The position numbers and the translations under genes were made by a program. Positions 1 through 8,995 of a stretch of DNA of 27,552 bases are shown here, piece after piece. Source of the stretch: GCA-2737595 sp037138535 (GTDB lineage: Bacteria; Actinomycetota; Actinomycetes; Nanopelagicales; Nanopelagicaceae); the NCBI GenBank assembly GCA_037138535.1, contig JBAXIG010000014.1:1-27552 (forward strand), read 5' to 3'. The notes beneath the pieces are model-generated. The model worked only from the letters and a program-made list of their open reading frames with translations. It did no database searches and was not told where the DNA came from. Position 1 is the stretch's first letter. The number at the start of each line of letters is the position of its first letter.

Positions 1-278
1 TTTTTTGCTAATCGTACTTCTACTTTGACGAGCCAATTTCCTGGTCTCGATGCGAAACGTAAGTGCCCTATACATACTTGTAAAGCCAAATGCGGCAAAT
101 TTTCAAAGTATTTTTGGAGGACCTCTAATTACATTCTTGTAGTTCTGCTGAGGTGCTGGGTTTACCCCACTTTTCCGTGCTGATTAACCCCAAACGTTCA
201 CTTCCCTGGACGAAAAAATATCTTCTGGCCACGCTCCCCGTGTTCCCCTACCCGTGTCCTACAGATAACCTATCCCCC
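1..278. other. Left-edge region without a supported gene
   Basis: No convincing gene is seen here. The window opens on a run of six T, which could be the tail of a terminator lying outside. There is a GGAGG at 116-120, but no start codon follows at a usable distance, and the frame of the downstream gene has a stop at 126-128. A TTGACG at 25-30 resembles a -35 box but has no good -10 partner 16-18 bases later. The promoter of the following channel gene is probably in this stretch, but I cannot place it. Confidence 0.4.
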
Positions 279-2276
279 ATGACAAACACTGGAACGCCTA
301 GAAATTACGGAGGTGGCTCGTTAGGGCCTAACCTGAAAACTCTTGAGGAGCTCGAAAAGCCGCCCTCTTTTTTGAGAAAGCAGCGCTATCGCTTCGATAA
401 CACCCTTTCGAAGGGTGCCAAGGCAATGATTACTTGGCTTCTCGTCGCAGCGGCAGTCTCGAGCATTCCTTTCACCATTGCTCTTCGACTTCTCCCAACG
501 AAAACCCACGACAACATCCTCTCTAACGAAGCCGGGTCGAAGGGGTTCCTGGCTATCCTGGACGATTACTGGCAGAGCTTCTACGCAGTACTAGGCAAGG
601 GTGGCTTTAAGACCAACACCTGGGATGCACGGGCTTTCACCATCCTGGTCACCGTATTTAGCCTGGTAATCGCAAGCACCCTCTTTGCCTTCATCACTGC
701 CACAGTCAATAAGCGCATTGCAGATTTGAAGAAGGGTAAGGGACCAGTATACGAGAGTGGTCACACCACCATCCTTGGCTGGGGTCCACAGGTCTTTCCA
801 ATCTTGCAGCAACTCGAAGTTGCAAACGCCAATAAGCCCAGCACTGCGGTCATTATTTCCTTAGTTGCCCGCGAAACTATGGACGACGAAATCAAGCTAC
901 GTGTAGGTGAGTTGAAGAATACAAAGATCATCACAAGAAATGGTGATCCCTCAAGCCCTCGCGTTCTAGCTCAAAGTAGCATCAACAATTCCCGTAGTGT
1001 GCTCGTTCTTGGAAACAAGGGTCCATCGGCAGCGACAACTGCAGTTCTTTCGGTGCTAGCGAACATTGGTATGACGGGCAAGGTGTCCATCGTTGCCGAC
1101 GTTAATGATGAAGCAACTGCTGAAGCTCTCTATAAGTCAACGGGGGGGAACGTCCTTGCTGTTCGCTCTGAAGAGCTCATCGCTCGAGTGACTGCACACG
1201 CAATTCGCCAACCCGGCTTGGCTGCCGTCTACCTAGATATGCTGGATTTTGAAGGCGATGAGATCTATTTCGCTAGCGTTCCAGCATCTATCGGTAAGAC
1301 TTTTGGTGATGTCATCACTGGACTCGGTGAAAGCAGCGCAATTGGCATTCGCCACTCAGACGGCACAGTGAACATTACGCCTCCAGTAGAAACGGTCATC
1401 GTTGAAGGCGATCAGATCATCGCGATCGCAAAAGATGACGATAAAATTCTTTGGGCTGGAGATAGTTCGGATCTTTCTGGTATTAAAGCGCTCGTACAAG
1501 TGGGAGAGCGTAGCAATGCTAATCCAGATAAAATCCTTATTATTGGCTGGAGCCCGATGGCCAAGCAGGTTGTTTTGGAACTTGGTAATTTCGGAGTTCC
1601 TGGATCCACAGCACTTGTCTTCGCGCAAACTTCTAAAGTAACCGCTGACGAACTCAAAGGATTGGAAACAACTAACCTCACCGTCACCGCCAAGGGAACA
1701 ACTGGCGATATCGACGAACTAATTGACGTTATTAACTCGCAGGAGTTCAATCACATCGTCATATTTGGTTACCGGGGCAAGACCATCACGCCGGCGGAGT
1801 CAGATGCATTGACACTGCTCACGATGCTCGAAGTAAATCACGTGAAGAATCTCCCCGGTTCATTAGTTGCAAATGCACGTGTGATCGCTGAGATTCAAGA
1901 CAGTAACAATGTGGAACTCGCTCGAGTTGTCGTTGTCGATGATCTTGTTGTCAGCGATCGCCTGGGCAGCCTCATGATGTCCCAGCTCGCTGAGTCACCA
2001 GGGCTTTATCACGTGTTCGAGGAGCTCTTTGGACCAGCTGGAACATTCCTCAGTTCTAAGCCAGTCCAGAGTTATGTGCCTCTTAACGTCGAGACCACAT
2101 TTGCGAATCTCGTAGCTGCCGGTCGTAGCCGTGGCGAAGTTGTCATCGGCTACCGCCAACCCGAAGCGAGCGATCCAACGAATCCCACTATTGGTATCCA
2201 CGTCAACCCTGCCAAGCGCACGGTGTTGACTCCGACCGAGGGCACCTACGCCATCGTGATTGGTCCGCTCGAGTAA
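279..2276 (+). CDS. CASTOR/POLLUX-type ion channel with RCK (TrkA-N-like) domains
   Basis: This is a predicted inner-membrane cation channel, 665 aa from the ATG at 279. The frame stays open upstream to a GTG at 153, but those 42 residues look like translated leader. A first membrane helix lies near residues 47-68 (TWLLVAAAVSSIPFTIALRL), then a pore-like segment rich in Gly and Phe, and a second helix (TILVTVFSLVIASTLFAF), giving a two-helix channel core. The rest is cytosolic, with two Rossmann-like RCK repeats, the first opening with HTTILGWGPQ and the second with KILIIGWSP. This layout is that of bacterial relatives of plant CASTOR/POLLUX channels, common in actinobacteria. The ion is not predictable from sequence; K+ or Ca2+ are candidates. 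The gene stands alone and ends in a strong terminator. Confidence 0.8.
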   Translation: MTNTGTPRNYGGGSLGPNLKTLEELEKPPSFLRKQRYRFDNTLSKGAKAMITWLLVAAAVSSIPFTIALRLLPTKTHDNILSNEAGSKGFLAILDDYWQSFYAVLGKGGFKTNTWDARAFTILVTVFSLVIASTLFAFITATVNKRIADLKKGKGPVYESGHTTILGWGPQVFPILQQLEVANANKPSTAVIISLVARETMDDEIKLRVGELKNTKIITRNGDPSSPRVLAQSSINNSRSVLVLGNKGPSAATTAVLSVLANIGMTGKVSIVADVNDEATAEALYKSTGGNVLAVRSEELIARVTAHAIRQPGLAAVYLDMLDFEGDEIYFASVPASIGKTFGDVITGLGESSAIGIRHSDGTVNITPPVETVIVEGDQIIAIAKDDDKILWAGDSSDLSGIKALVQVGERSNANPDKILIIGWSPMAKQVVLELGNFGVPGSTALVFAQTSKVTADELKGLETTNLTVTAKGTTGDIDELIDVINSQEFNHIVIFGYRGKTITPAESDALTLLTMLEVNHVKNLPGSLVANARVIAEIQDSNNVELARVVVVDDLVVSDRLGSLMMSQLAESPGLYHVFEELFGPAGTFLSSKPVQSYVPLNVETTFANLVAAGRSRGEVVIGYRQPEASDPTNPTIGIHVNPAKRTVLTPTEGTYAIVIGPLE

Positions 2277-2290
2277 GCATCTCGTTGAAA

Positions 2291-2326
2291 ATGAGGGCCG
2301 GGCTGATGCTCGGCCCTCATTTTTTT
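2291..2326 (+). terminator. Rho-independent terminator after the channel gene
   Basis: A perfect 9-bp stem (TGAGGGCCG, 2292-2300, with CGGCCCTCA, 2311-2319) can extend by three pairs into its loop and is followed at once by seven T (2320-2326). It begins 15 bases after the channel stop and separates that gene from the one-carbon operon. Confidence 0.95.
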
Positions 2327-2338
2327 GGCAAAATGGGG

Positions 2339-2375
2339 ATTGTGCGTAATATGACGACTGATATACGATCTCGTT
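2339..2375 (+). promoter_or_regulatory. Candidate promoter and operator of the GntR gene
   Basis: TTGTGC (2339-2344) and TATACG (2362-2367) form a plausible -35/-10 pair with 17 bases between them. The transcription start would then fall close to the ATG at 2376, giving a leaderless or nearly leaderless mRNA, which fits the lack of a Shine-Dalgarno. The inverted repeat ACGA-TC-TCGT (2365-2374), inside a longer imperfect palindrome, covers the -10 and start. It is a good place for autorepression by the GntR protein encoded immediately downstream. Inferred from sequence only. Confidence 0.4.
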
Positions 2376-3065
2376 ATGTCTCTTTCTATCGCTGACTTCG
2401 GCGATCAAATACTGGTCTCCCCCAGTCGAGAGGGCGCTGAATCCCTCGCTGACCAGGCCTATTTTGCCATTCGAGAACTCATCGTCACATTGGAGCTGGC
2501 CCCGAGCTCGGTCATTAGCGAGGCCGCCCTGATGGAACGCCTCAACATGGGACGCACCCCCATCAGAGAAGCCATGCGCACCTTGGCCCACGAACACTTG
2601 ATCGATGTCTACCCACGCCGCGGAGCATTCGTCGCCGGAATAGATACCCGAGATCTGCGAGCGCTCTCGGAGATCCGTGCACTGCTCGAACCTGAAGCTG
2701 CTCGCTACGCCGCCGAGCGCTCCACTGAGAGTGATCGCGCTGAAACGAATGCCCTCCTGGCTGAACTCACACACCTCAGCGGGAAGCCCAATCACCGCGA
2801 CTTGATTCAGCTTGATCAAAGAATTCACCATCACGTCTATGCAAGCGCACATAACGATTTCCTTGCGCAGATGTGTGAACGTCAGTACATGCATGCGCTC
2901 CGCATTTGGTTTCTTGCACTTGATCGCGTTGAAAATCTGGCAGAAGCAGTGCTAGAACACCGTGCACTACTCGAAGCAATTCGAGATGGCGATGCGAATC
3001 GCGCAGCGAAAGAGATGTCTACGCATATCAATGGTTTTGAAGCATCACTTCGGAAAGTTATCTAA
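2376..3065 (+). CDS. GntR-family (FadR/FCD) transcriptional regulator
   Basis: A cytosolic DNA-binding regulator of 229 aa, a normal length for FCD-type GntR proteins. The N-terminal winged helix spans roughly residues 22-88 and includes the recognition-helix signature GRTPIREAMRTL (59-70). The C-terminal FCD domain is all-helical and keeps the Asp/His pattern (LDQRIHHHV, then ASAHNDF, LEHR and STHI) that binds a metal next to the effector in this family. It is the first gene of the one-carbon operon, ending 19 bases before the dehydrogenase start, so it most likely senses an N-methyl amine or a derived carboxylate. The effector and the sign of regulation are unknown. Confidence 0.9.
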   Translation: MSLSIADFGDQILVSPSREGAESLADQAYFAIRELIVTLELAPSSVISEAALMERLNMGRTPIREAMRTLAHEHLIDVYPRRGAFVAGIDTRDLRALSEIRALLEPEAARYAAERSTESDRAETNALLAELTHLSGKPNHRDLIQLDQRIHHHVYASAHNDFLAQMCERQYMHALRIWFLALDRVENLAEAVLEHRALLEAIRDGDANRAAKEMSTHINGFEASLRKVI

Positions 3066-3084
3066 CAAAGGGAAGGCCATACAC

Positions 3085-5613
3085 ATGTCAGCTCAGTCAT
3101 CAATGCCAAGCAAAGCAAAAGCCGTCGTCATCGGTGGCGGAATTGTCGGCAACAGCATCGTCTACCACTTAGCGCGTCTCGGCTGGCGCGAAATAGTGCA
3201 GATCGACAAGGGACCTTTCCCCAACCCAGGTGGTTCAACGGGACATGCATCAAACTTCATCTTTCCTACCGATCACTCAAAAGAGATGACACACATCACC
3301 TTGGATAGCATGAATCAATATAAAGAGCTTGGTGTCTTCACTGAGTGCGGTGGCTTCGAAGTGGCCCGCACCCCGGAGCGCATGCAAGAACTGCAACGTC
3401 GTATGTCATCTGCAAAATCATGGGGAGTAAACGATTCGCGCATCGTGACACCAGCAGAGGTGAAGGAACTCGTTCCTTATATCGATGAGACCGTCATTCT
3501 CGGTGCTTTCTACACGCCATCTGTCGGTGTCGTAGATTCCGTGCGCGGTGGCACCATCATGCGCGAGCGCGCACAAGAAATGGGCGCCCTGCAATCTTTT
3601 GGTAATACCGAAGTGCTCAGCATGAAGGTCGAGAACGGCCGTATTAAGAGTGTGATCACCGACAAGGGCGAAATTGAAGCCGATTTCGTGGTTATCGCTA
3701 CCGGATGCTGGAGCCCCAAGCTTGCTGCCATGGCTGGCGCCTCAATTCCACTTACCCCAGCAGTACATCAGATGAAGGACATCGGACCAGTGCCACGCTT
3801 CAAAGATGCCAAGGGAGATATCGAGCACCCCATCGTGCGCGACATGGATACCAACATGTACGAGCGTCAGCATGGTTCCGGCCTCGAAGTGGGTTCATAC
3901 GCCCATCGCGCCATTCTTTACACGCCTGAAGATTTGCCATCGAACGCACAAGCAGCGCTTTCACCTACCGAGTTCCCCTTCACCCAAGAAGATTTCGATC
4001 TACAGGATGAACAAGCACTCGAATTAATGCCAGAAATTGTGGGTGATGAGTCAGTGGGCGAGAAATACGCCATCAACGGCATCCTTTCGCTCACCCCAGA
4101 CGGCATGCCCATCGTCGGTGAAACTCCTGAGGTCAAGGGTTTGTGGAGCGCGGCCGCTGTCTGGGTGAAAGAAGGCCCAGGAGTTGGCAAGGCACTTGCA
4201 GAGTGGATGGTGCTCGGCGAATCAGAGATCGACATGCACTCTTCTGATATCGCTCGTTTCCACGAGCACCAAAAGGCCACCTTCCACATCAAGGAGCGCA
4301 CTGCTGAAGGCTTCAACAAGACGTACGGCATCGTGCACCCAGCTGAGCAATGGTCTAGCAATCGCGATGTTCGTCTCTCGCCTTACTACGAGCGCGAAAA
4401 GGCACTTGGTGCGGTCTTCTTTGAGACTGTCGGCTGGGAGCGTCCATTCTGGTATGAATCCAATAAGGATCTCGTCGCGAAGTTTGGCGATGCAGTAATG
4501 CCACGTACCGCAGAGTGGGATTCACGTTGGTGGTCACCGATCATCAACGCCGAGCACCTACAAATGCGCGAAAGCGCTGGCCTTGTCGATCTCACCGCAT
4601 TCGCCATCTTCGAGATCACTGGTCCTTCAGCACTCGATGTAGTGCAGCGCGCGGCTGTTCGCCAAATGGATGTGGCTATCGGCAAAGTTATTTACACGCC
4701 AATCCTTTCGGAGAGTGGCGGCTTTAAGTCCGACCTCACCATCATGCGCCTGGCACACGATCAATTCCGAGTAGTCACCGGTGGTGCTCACGGCATGGCT
4801 GATAAGAAGTGGTTTAGTGATTTACTCCCTACCGACGGAAGCGCGCAAATTAACGATCTCACTACCGCCTACACCACTCTCGGTATCTGGGGCCCCAACG
4901 CCCGCAAGATTCTCAGCGCGCTCACTAAAGACGATCTCTCACACGAAGGTTTCCCTTTCGGAACCTGCCGCATCATCGAGATGGGACCACTACGAGTACT
5001 TGCTTCACGTATCTCTTACGTAGGTGATCTCGGTTGGGAGCTCTACGTGCAGATGGAACAAGGCGCGAAACTCTGGGATCTCGTCATGGAAGCTGGAAAG
5101 TCACACGGCCTCATACCTGCAGGTATTGGTGTCTACGGCACCACCGGACGTCTTGAGAAGAGTTACCGTGCCTACGGTGCTGAGCTAGAGACCGAGTACA
5201 ACGTGGTGGAAGCCGGAATGCAGACAGCGAAACTTAAAGTGCAAGAGTTCGTTGGCAAAGCAGCCCACCTCAAGCACCGCGAAGAAGATCCCGCTGCGAT
5301 TCTCTGCTCACTTACCGTTGATGATCACACCAGCAAGAGTGGCGAGAAGCGTTACATGCTGGGGCGCGAGCCCATCCTTACTCCCGATGGCGGCATCATC
5401 ACCGATTCACATGGTCGTCGTTCATACGTCACCAGTGCGGGAAGTGCCCCATCACTTGGCAAGCACGTACTCATCTCTTACCTGCCACCTCAGCACGCAA
5501 AAATCGGCGAGAAGCTCATGGTGGAGTATCTCGGTGAGCATTACCCCGTCACGGTTGCCAGCGTTTCAGCAACGCCACTCTTTGATTCCAAGAACGAACG
5601 GATCATGTCCTAA
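3085..5613 (+). CDS. Dimethylglycine/sarcosine dehydrogenase with fused GcvT folate domain
   Basis: A flavoprotein of 842 aa that oxidatively demethylates an N-methyl glycine and passes the C1 unit to tetrahydrofolate as 5,10-methylene-THF. The ATG at 3085 has an AAGGGAAGG Shine-Dalgarno; the open frame upstream overlaps the GntR gene and is rejected. Domains in order: FAD-binding DAO (dinucleotide motif GGGIVG, 17-22; about 12-400), FAO_M linker (about 400-455), GCV_T (about 465-720) and GCV_T C-terminal barrel (about 735-830). STGH at 51-54 matches the site of covalent 8-alpha-histidyl FAD attachment, and His228 and Tyr259 fall where the Arthrobacter dimethylglycine oxidase has active-site His and Tyr (from memory). 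Directly downstream etfB overlaps its stop, so I infer a dehydrogenase using ETF rather than an O2-reducing oxidase. Sarcosine versus dimethylglycine cannot be settled. Confidence 0.88.
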   Translation: MSAQSSMPSKAKAVVIGGGIVGNSIVYHLARLGWREIVQIDKGPFPNPGGSTGHASNFIFPTDHSKEMTHITLDSMNQYKELGVFTECGGFEVARTPERMQELQRRMSSAKSWGVNDSRIVTPAEVKELVPYIDETVILGAFYTPSVGVVDSVRGGTIMRERAQEMGALQSFGNTEVLSMKVENGRIKSVITDKGEIEADFVVIATGCWSPKLAAMAGASIPLTPAVHQMKDIGPVPRFKDAKGDIEHPIVRDMDTNMYERQHGSGLEVGSYAHRAILYTPEDLPSNAQAALSPTEFPFTQEDFDLQDEQALELMPEIVGDESVGEKYAINGILSLTPDGMPIVGETPEVKGLWSAAAVWVKEGPGVGKALAEWMVLGESEIDMHSSDIARFHEHQKATFHIKERTAEGFNKTYGIVHPAEQWSSNRDVRLSPYYEREKALGAVFFETVGWERPFWYESNKDLVAKFGDAVMPRTAEWDSRWWSPIINAEHLQMRESAGLVDLTAFAIFEITGPSALDVVQRAAVRQMDVAIGKVIYTPILSESGGFKSDLTIMRLAHDQFRVVTGGAHGMADKKWFSDLLPTDGSAQINDLTTAYTTLGIWGPNARKILSALTKDDLSHEGFPFGTCRIIEMGPLRVLASRISYVGDLGWELYVQMEQGAKLWDLVMEAGKSHGLIPAGIGVYGTTGRLEKSYRAYGAELETEYNVVEAGMQTAKLKVQEFVGKAAHLKHREEDPAAILCSLTVDDHTSKSGEKRYMLGREPILTPDGGIITDSHGRRSYVTSAGSAPSLGKHVLISYLPPQHAKIGEKLMVEYLGEHYPVTVASVSATPLFDSKNERIMS

Positions 5614-6371
5614 TGGAAGTACTTGTCTGTATTAAGCGCGTGATTCTTGCGGGTAATACTTTCACTCTCAACGAGGATCACACAGATATCGATACTCGTC
5701 ATCTCGGATACACGCTGAGCCCACATGAGGAGTCAGCCGTAGAAGCCGCTGTTCGACTCAATGAAGAGTTCGGTGGCACCACCACACTTCTCACTTTGGG
5801 GCATGTGGATTCAGAAGAGCAGATTCGTAGCCAGATGGCGATCGGTCCCGATCGAGCCATTGTGTTAGAGACCGATGGCAGTGAATGGGATCCGCAAGCA
5901 ACTGCCAATGCGATCATCGAAGCAATTAAGAATGAAGAGACCAAGTTTGATGTCATCATCTTCGGATCGGAATCTGCCGATACCGCGGGCTATCAAACCG
6001 GTATTCGAGTGGCCCACGCTCTTGGCCTGCCCATCGTTACAAACGTCAAGGGACTCAAAGTAGAGAATGGCATTGCTCGTTGCGAGCGCGCAGTCGGAAA
6101 TATGCGTGAGATCTACGAGGTGCCTCTTCCGGCTGTGCTCACCGTAAGAGATGGCATTGCTATTCCGCGTTACCCATCGGTACCGGGGCGCATCAAGGCA
6201 CGAAAGAAGCCGATGGATGTTTTCCCAGTTGAAAAACCTGCTGCAAAGATCGAAAAAGTTAAATTGGAGTTACCTCCAGTGAAAGCAAAGGGCGCCACCA
6301 TGCTCTCTGCGGATGCTGATGGTGCTCAAAAGCTTGTCGAAATCTTCCGCGAGATCGGCGTGCTCTCATGA
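5613..6371 (+). CDS. etfB: Electron transfer flavoprotein beta subunit
   Basis: The small ETF subunit (252 aa, normal length), which binds AMP and docks with the dehydrogenase. It shows the family N-terminus MEVLVCIKRV, the LSPHEESAVEAAVRL segment, the nucleotide-site region FGSESADTAGYQTG and the late RDGIAIPRYPSVPGR stretch, ending in the helical arm that wraps around the alpha subunit. Its ATG shares one base with the TAA of the dehydrogenase, and its own stop overlaps etfA by four bases, so the three proteins are translationally coupled. It is presumably the dedicated electron acceptor for the demethylating dehydrogenase. The ETF:quinone oxidoreductase that would finish the chain is not in this window. 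Confidence 0.94.
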   Translation: MEVLVCIKRVILAGNTFTLNEDHTDIDTRHLGYTLSPHEESAVEAAVRLNEEFGGTTTLLTLGHVDSEEQIRSQMAIGPDRAIVLETDGSEWDPQATANAIIEAIKNEETKFDVIIFGSESADTAGYQTGIRVAHALGLPIVTNVKGLKVENGIARCERAVGNMREIYEVPLPAVLTVRDGIAIPRYPSVPGRIKARKKPMDVFPVEKPAAKIEKVKLELPPVKAKGATMLSADADGAQKLVEIFREIGVLS

Positions 6372-7306
6372 TCCTGGTATTTATTGATCACGATCGCGGA
6401 GTTATCGACGACATTTCCTTGCAAGGAATCACCTTTGCTCGCTCACTAGATTCAAGCATCGAAGCAGTTGTGGTGGGTGGCGATGCGAACGCTGCGCTCC
6501 TCAGCGAGTACGGCGTCACCAAAATTCATCACGCCACTCATGCATCGCTTACGGATTACACCCCGCAGGCAGCTGGTCGCGCTGTTGCAGAAGTAGTAAA
6601 GAGCGCGTCGCCTAGCGCGCTCATTACCGGCGGTACTCCCCGAGGTAATGAGGTGATTGCACACGTGGGCGCCATGCTCGATCTTCCGGTGGTTGCTGAT
6701 TGCTCGGAGATCGATCTGGGAGCTGGCACAGTAAAGCGGATGCGTTGGGGTGGAAACCTCATCGAACACGCCAAGGTACACACCTCAATGATGATCGCCT
6801 CGATCTTTCCTCATCAGATTGCCGCAACTCCAGCACCTGCGAGCGCAGAGGTAATCATCTTCACGCCCGAACTCACTGCCCAAGACACCTTAGTAAAGAT
6901 TATTGATCGCACTGGCGAGGCCGCTGGTGGCGTCACGCTTGCCGAAGCAAAAGTTATTATCTCTGGCGGTCGCGGGGTCGGCGAAGATTTCACGCTCATC
7001 GAAAGCCTTGCCGGATTACTGGGTGGAGCAGTCGGTTGCTCGCGCGTTGTCACTGCGGCTGGTTGGCGTCCACATGCCGAGCAAGTAGGGCAGACTGGGA
7101 CCAAAGTGGCACCAGATCTCTATATCGCCTGCGGAATCAGCGGTGCTACCCAACACATCGCTGGATGTAAGAATAGTAAGACTCTCATTGCCATCAACAC
7201 TGATGGCGATGCGCCGATCATGTCGTACGCCGATTACGCAATCGTGGGCGACTTGCATCAAATCCTTCCCGCGATCATTGCGGCCACACGAGCCGCGAAA
7301 GGCTAA
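6368..7306 (+). CDS. etfA: Electron transfer flavoprotein alpha subunit
   Basis: The large ETF subunit (312 aa), which carries the redox-active FAD. The N-terminal half is the Rossmann-like domain shared with EtfB. The C-terminal half has the FAD-site signature: SGGRGVG (199-205), CSR (224-226), QVGQTG (239-244), GISGATQH (256-263) and INTD (276-279). The ATG overlaps the TGA of etfB (ATGA). Together with EtfB it forms the one-electron shuttle from the dimethylglycine/sarcosine dehydrogenase to the respiratory chain. Confidence 0.95.
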   Translation: MILVFIDHDRGVIDDISLQGITFARSLDSSIEAVVVGGDANAALLSEYGVTKIHHATHASLTDYTPQAAGRAVAEVVKSASPSALITGGTPRGNEVIAHVGAMLDLPVVADCSEIDLGAGTVKRMRWGGNLIEHAKVHTSMMIASIFPHQIAATPAPASAEVIIFTPELTAQDTLVKIIDRTGEAAGGVTLAEAKVIISGGRGVGEDFTLIESLAGLLGGAVGCSRVVTAAGWRPHAEQVGQTGTKVAPDLYIACGISGATQHIAGCKNSKTLIAINTDGDAPIMSYADYAIVGDLHQILPAIIAATRAAKG

Positions 7307-7308
7307 AC

Positions 7309-8973
7309 ATGTCCGACATCGAAATCGCTCAAGCTGCCACGATGCTCCCCATCAACCAGATCGGTGAGAAGCTTGGAATTCCAGCAAAAGCGCTCGAGCC
7401 ATATGGCCATTACAAAGCCAAGATCTCACTCGAATACCTTGCGAAACTTCCAGAGCGTCCGCAAGCGAAACTAATTTTGGTCACCGCAATTAGCCCTACT
7501 CCAGCAGGTGAAGGAAAGACCACGACGACTGTGGGCTTAGGCGATGGACTCACCAAGATCGGTAAGAACGCACTCGTCTGTTTGCGCGAGCCGTCACTGG
7601 GTCCAGTCTTTGGTATGAAGGGTGGCGCCGCCGGTGGTGGGTATGCACAAATCGTGCCGATGGAAGATATCAACCTTCACTTCACTGGCGACTTTAACGC
7701 CATTGCATTGGCTAACAACTTGCTTGCCGCACTTTTAGATAATCACATTCACCACGGCAATGCTCTCGACATCGATGTTCGCAGAATCGCCTGGAAGCGT
7801 GTGGTTGATATGAACGATCGCGCGCTCCGCGACATCGTGGTCTCACTCGGCGGGCCAGGAAACGGATATCCACGAGAAGATGGTTTCGACATCGTGGTGG
7901 CCTCCGAGGTGATGGCGATTTTCTGCCTCGCAACATCGCTCGAGGATCTCAAGCGTCGCCTTGGAAATATTGTGGTTGCCTACACTCGCGAGCAGAAGCC
8001 AGTACTGGCGCGCGATCTCAATGCAGATGGCGCGATGACCGTGCTTCTCAAGGATGCTTTTGCTCCCAACCTTGTGCAAACGCTCGAGAACACTCCAGCA
8101 ATCGTGCACGGTGGACCTTTCGCAAATATTGCTCACGGATGTAACTCCGTAATCGCCACCACATCCTCGATGAAGCTCGCGGATTACGTAGTATCGGAAG
8201 CGGGCTTCGGTGCAGACCTTGGTGCCGAGAAGTTTGTTGACATTAAATGTCGTAAATCTGGTTTGCGTCCATCAGCTTCTGTCATTGTGGCCACCATCCG
8301 CGCACTTAAGTTCCACGGTGGCGCTGCAAAAGATGAACTCACAAAGGAGAACCTCGCGGCTCTCGAAGCCGGTTTGGTAAATCTCGAGCGTCATATCCGT
8401 AATGTGCGCGACGTTTACGGCATTCGCACGATTGTTTCTATCAATCACTTCACCAGCGATACCGATACTGAAGTAGAACTACTCACAAAGCGCATCACCG
8501 CACTCGGCGCGAAGATCGTGCTCGCCACCCACTGGGCTCATGGCGGCAATGGCGCTATCGAACTCGCGCATGCGGTGGTTGAGGCATGCGATGATCCCAC
8601 GCCGCTCACCTTCGTTTACCCAGACGACATGTCGCTTGAGGAGAAGATCAACGCGGTGGCTACGCGCGTTTATGGCGCCGCTGGTGTGAACTTCGATGGC
8701 AAAGCGAAGAAACGCATTGATGAACTACAAGCCACCGGTTACGGCCACTTCCCAGTCTGCATCGCGAAGACGCAGTACTCCTTCTCCACTGACGCCACCC
8801 TCAAGGGCGCTCCGTCAGGCCACACCCTCGATGTCCGCGAGATCCGACTCTCAGCAGGTGCGGAGTTCGTAGTGGTCGTTTGTGGGGAGATTATGACTAT
8901 GCCCGGACTTCCTAAGGTCCCCTCCAGCGAAAAGATCGATCTGGTAGACGGGAAAGTTGTAGGTCTCTTCTAA
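7309..8973 (+). CDS. fhs: Formate-tetrahydrofolate ligase
   Basis: A cytosolic enzyme (554 aa) interconverting formate + THF + ATP and 10-formyl-THF + ADP + Pi. The ATP site is PAGEGKTT at residues 65-72, followed by the family block with GFGADLGAEKF and the stretch FTGDFNAIALANNLLAA. Length and motifs are typical of monofunctional Fhs. It starts two bases after the etfA stop, behind a GAAAGG Shine-Dalgarno. Placed between a methylene-THF-producing dehydrogenase and a formate dehydrogenase, it most likely runs in the ATP-forming direction, releasing formate from formyl-THF. Direction is inferred from context, since the reaction is reversible. Confidence 0.96.
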   Translation: MSDIEIAQAATMLPINQIGEKLGIPAKALEPYGHYKAKISLEYLAKLPERPQAKLILVTAISPTPAGEGKTTTTVGLGDGLTKIGKNALVCLREPSLGPVFGMKGGAAGGGYAQIVPMEDINLHFTGDFNAIALANNLLAALLDNHIHHGNALDIDVRRIAWKRVVDMNDRALRDIVVSLGGPGNGYPREDGFDIVVASEVMAIFCLATSLEDLKRRLGNIVVAYTREQKPVLARDLNADGAMTVLLKDAFAPNLVQTLENTPAIVHGGPFANIAHGCNSVIATTSSMKLADYVVSEAGFGADLGAEKFVDIKCRKSGLRPSASVIVATIRALKFHGGAAKDELTKENLAALEAGLVNLERHIRNVRDVYGIRTIVSINHFTSDTDTEVELLTKRITALGAKIVLATHWAHGGNGAIELAHAVVEACDDPTPLTFVYPDDMSLEEKINAVATRVYGAAGVNFDGKAKKRIDELQATGYGHFPVCIAKTQYSFSTDATLKGAPSGHTLDVREIRLSAGAEFVVVVCGEIMTMPGLPKVPSSEKIDLVDGKVVGLF

Positions 8974-8995
8974 AGCGTGGGACTCTACTTCTCTC

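Noticed and set aside
17..28. The string TTCTACTTTGA near the left end also occurs at about 27355-27366, suggesting terminal repeats of a larger element.
   Set aside because: Only 11 bases are shared; repeats of that length are expected by chance many times in 27 kb, and the flanks do not match.
1995..2894. A long open frame on the minus strand (299 codons) across the end of the channel gene and the GntR gene.
   Set aside because: It overlaps two well-supported genes and a strong terminator, has no recognisable domain and is antisense to conserved coding sequence.
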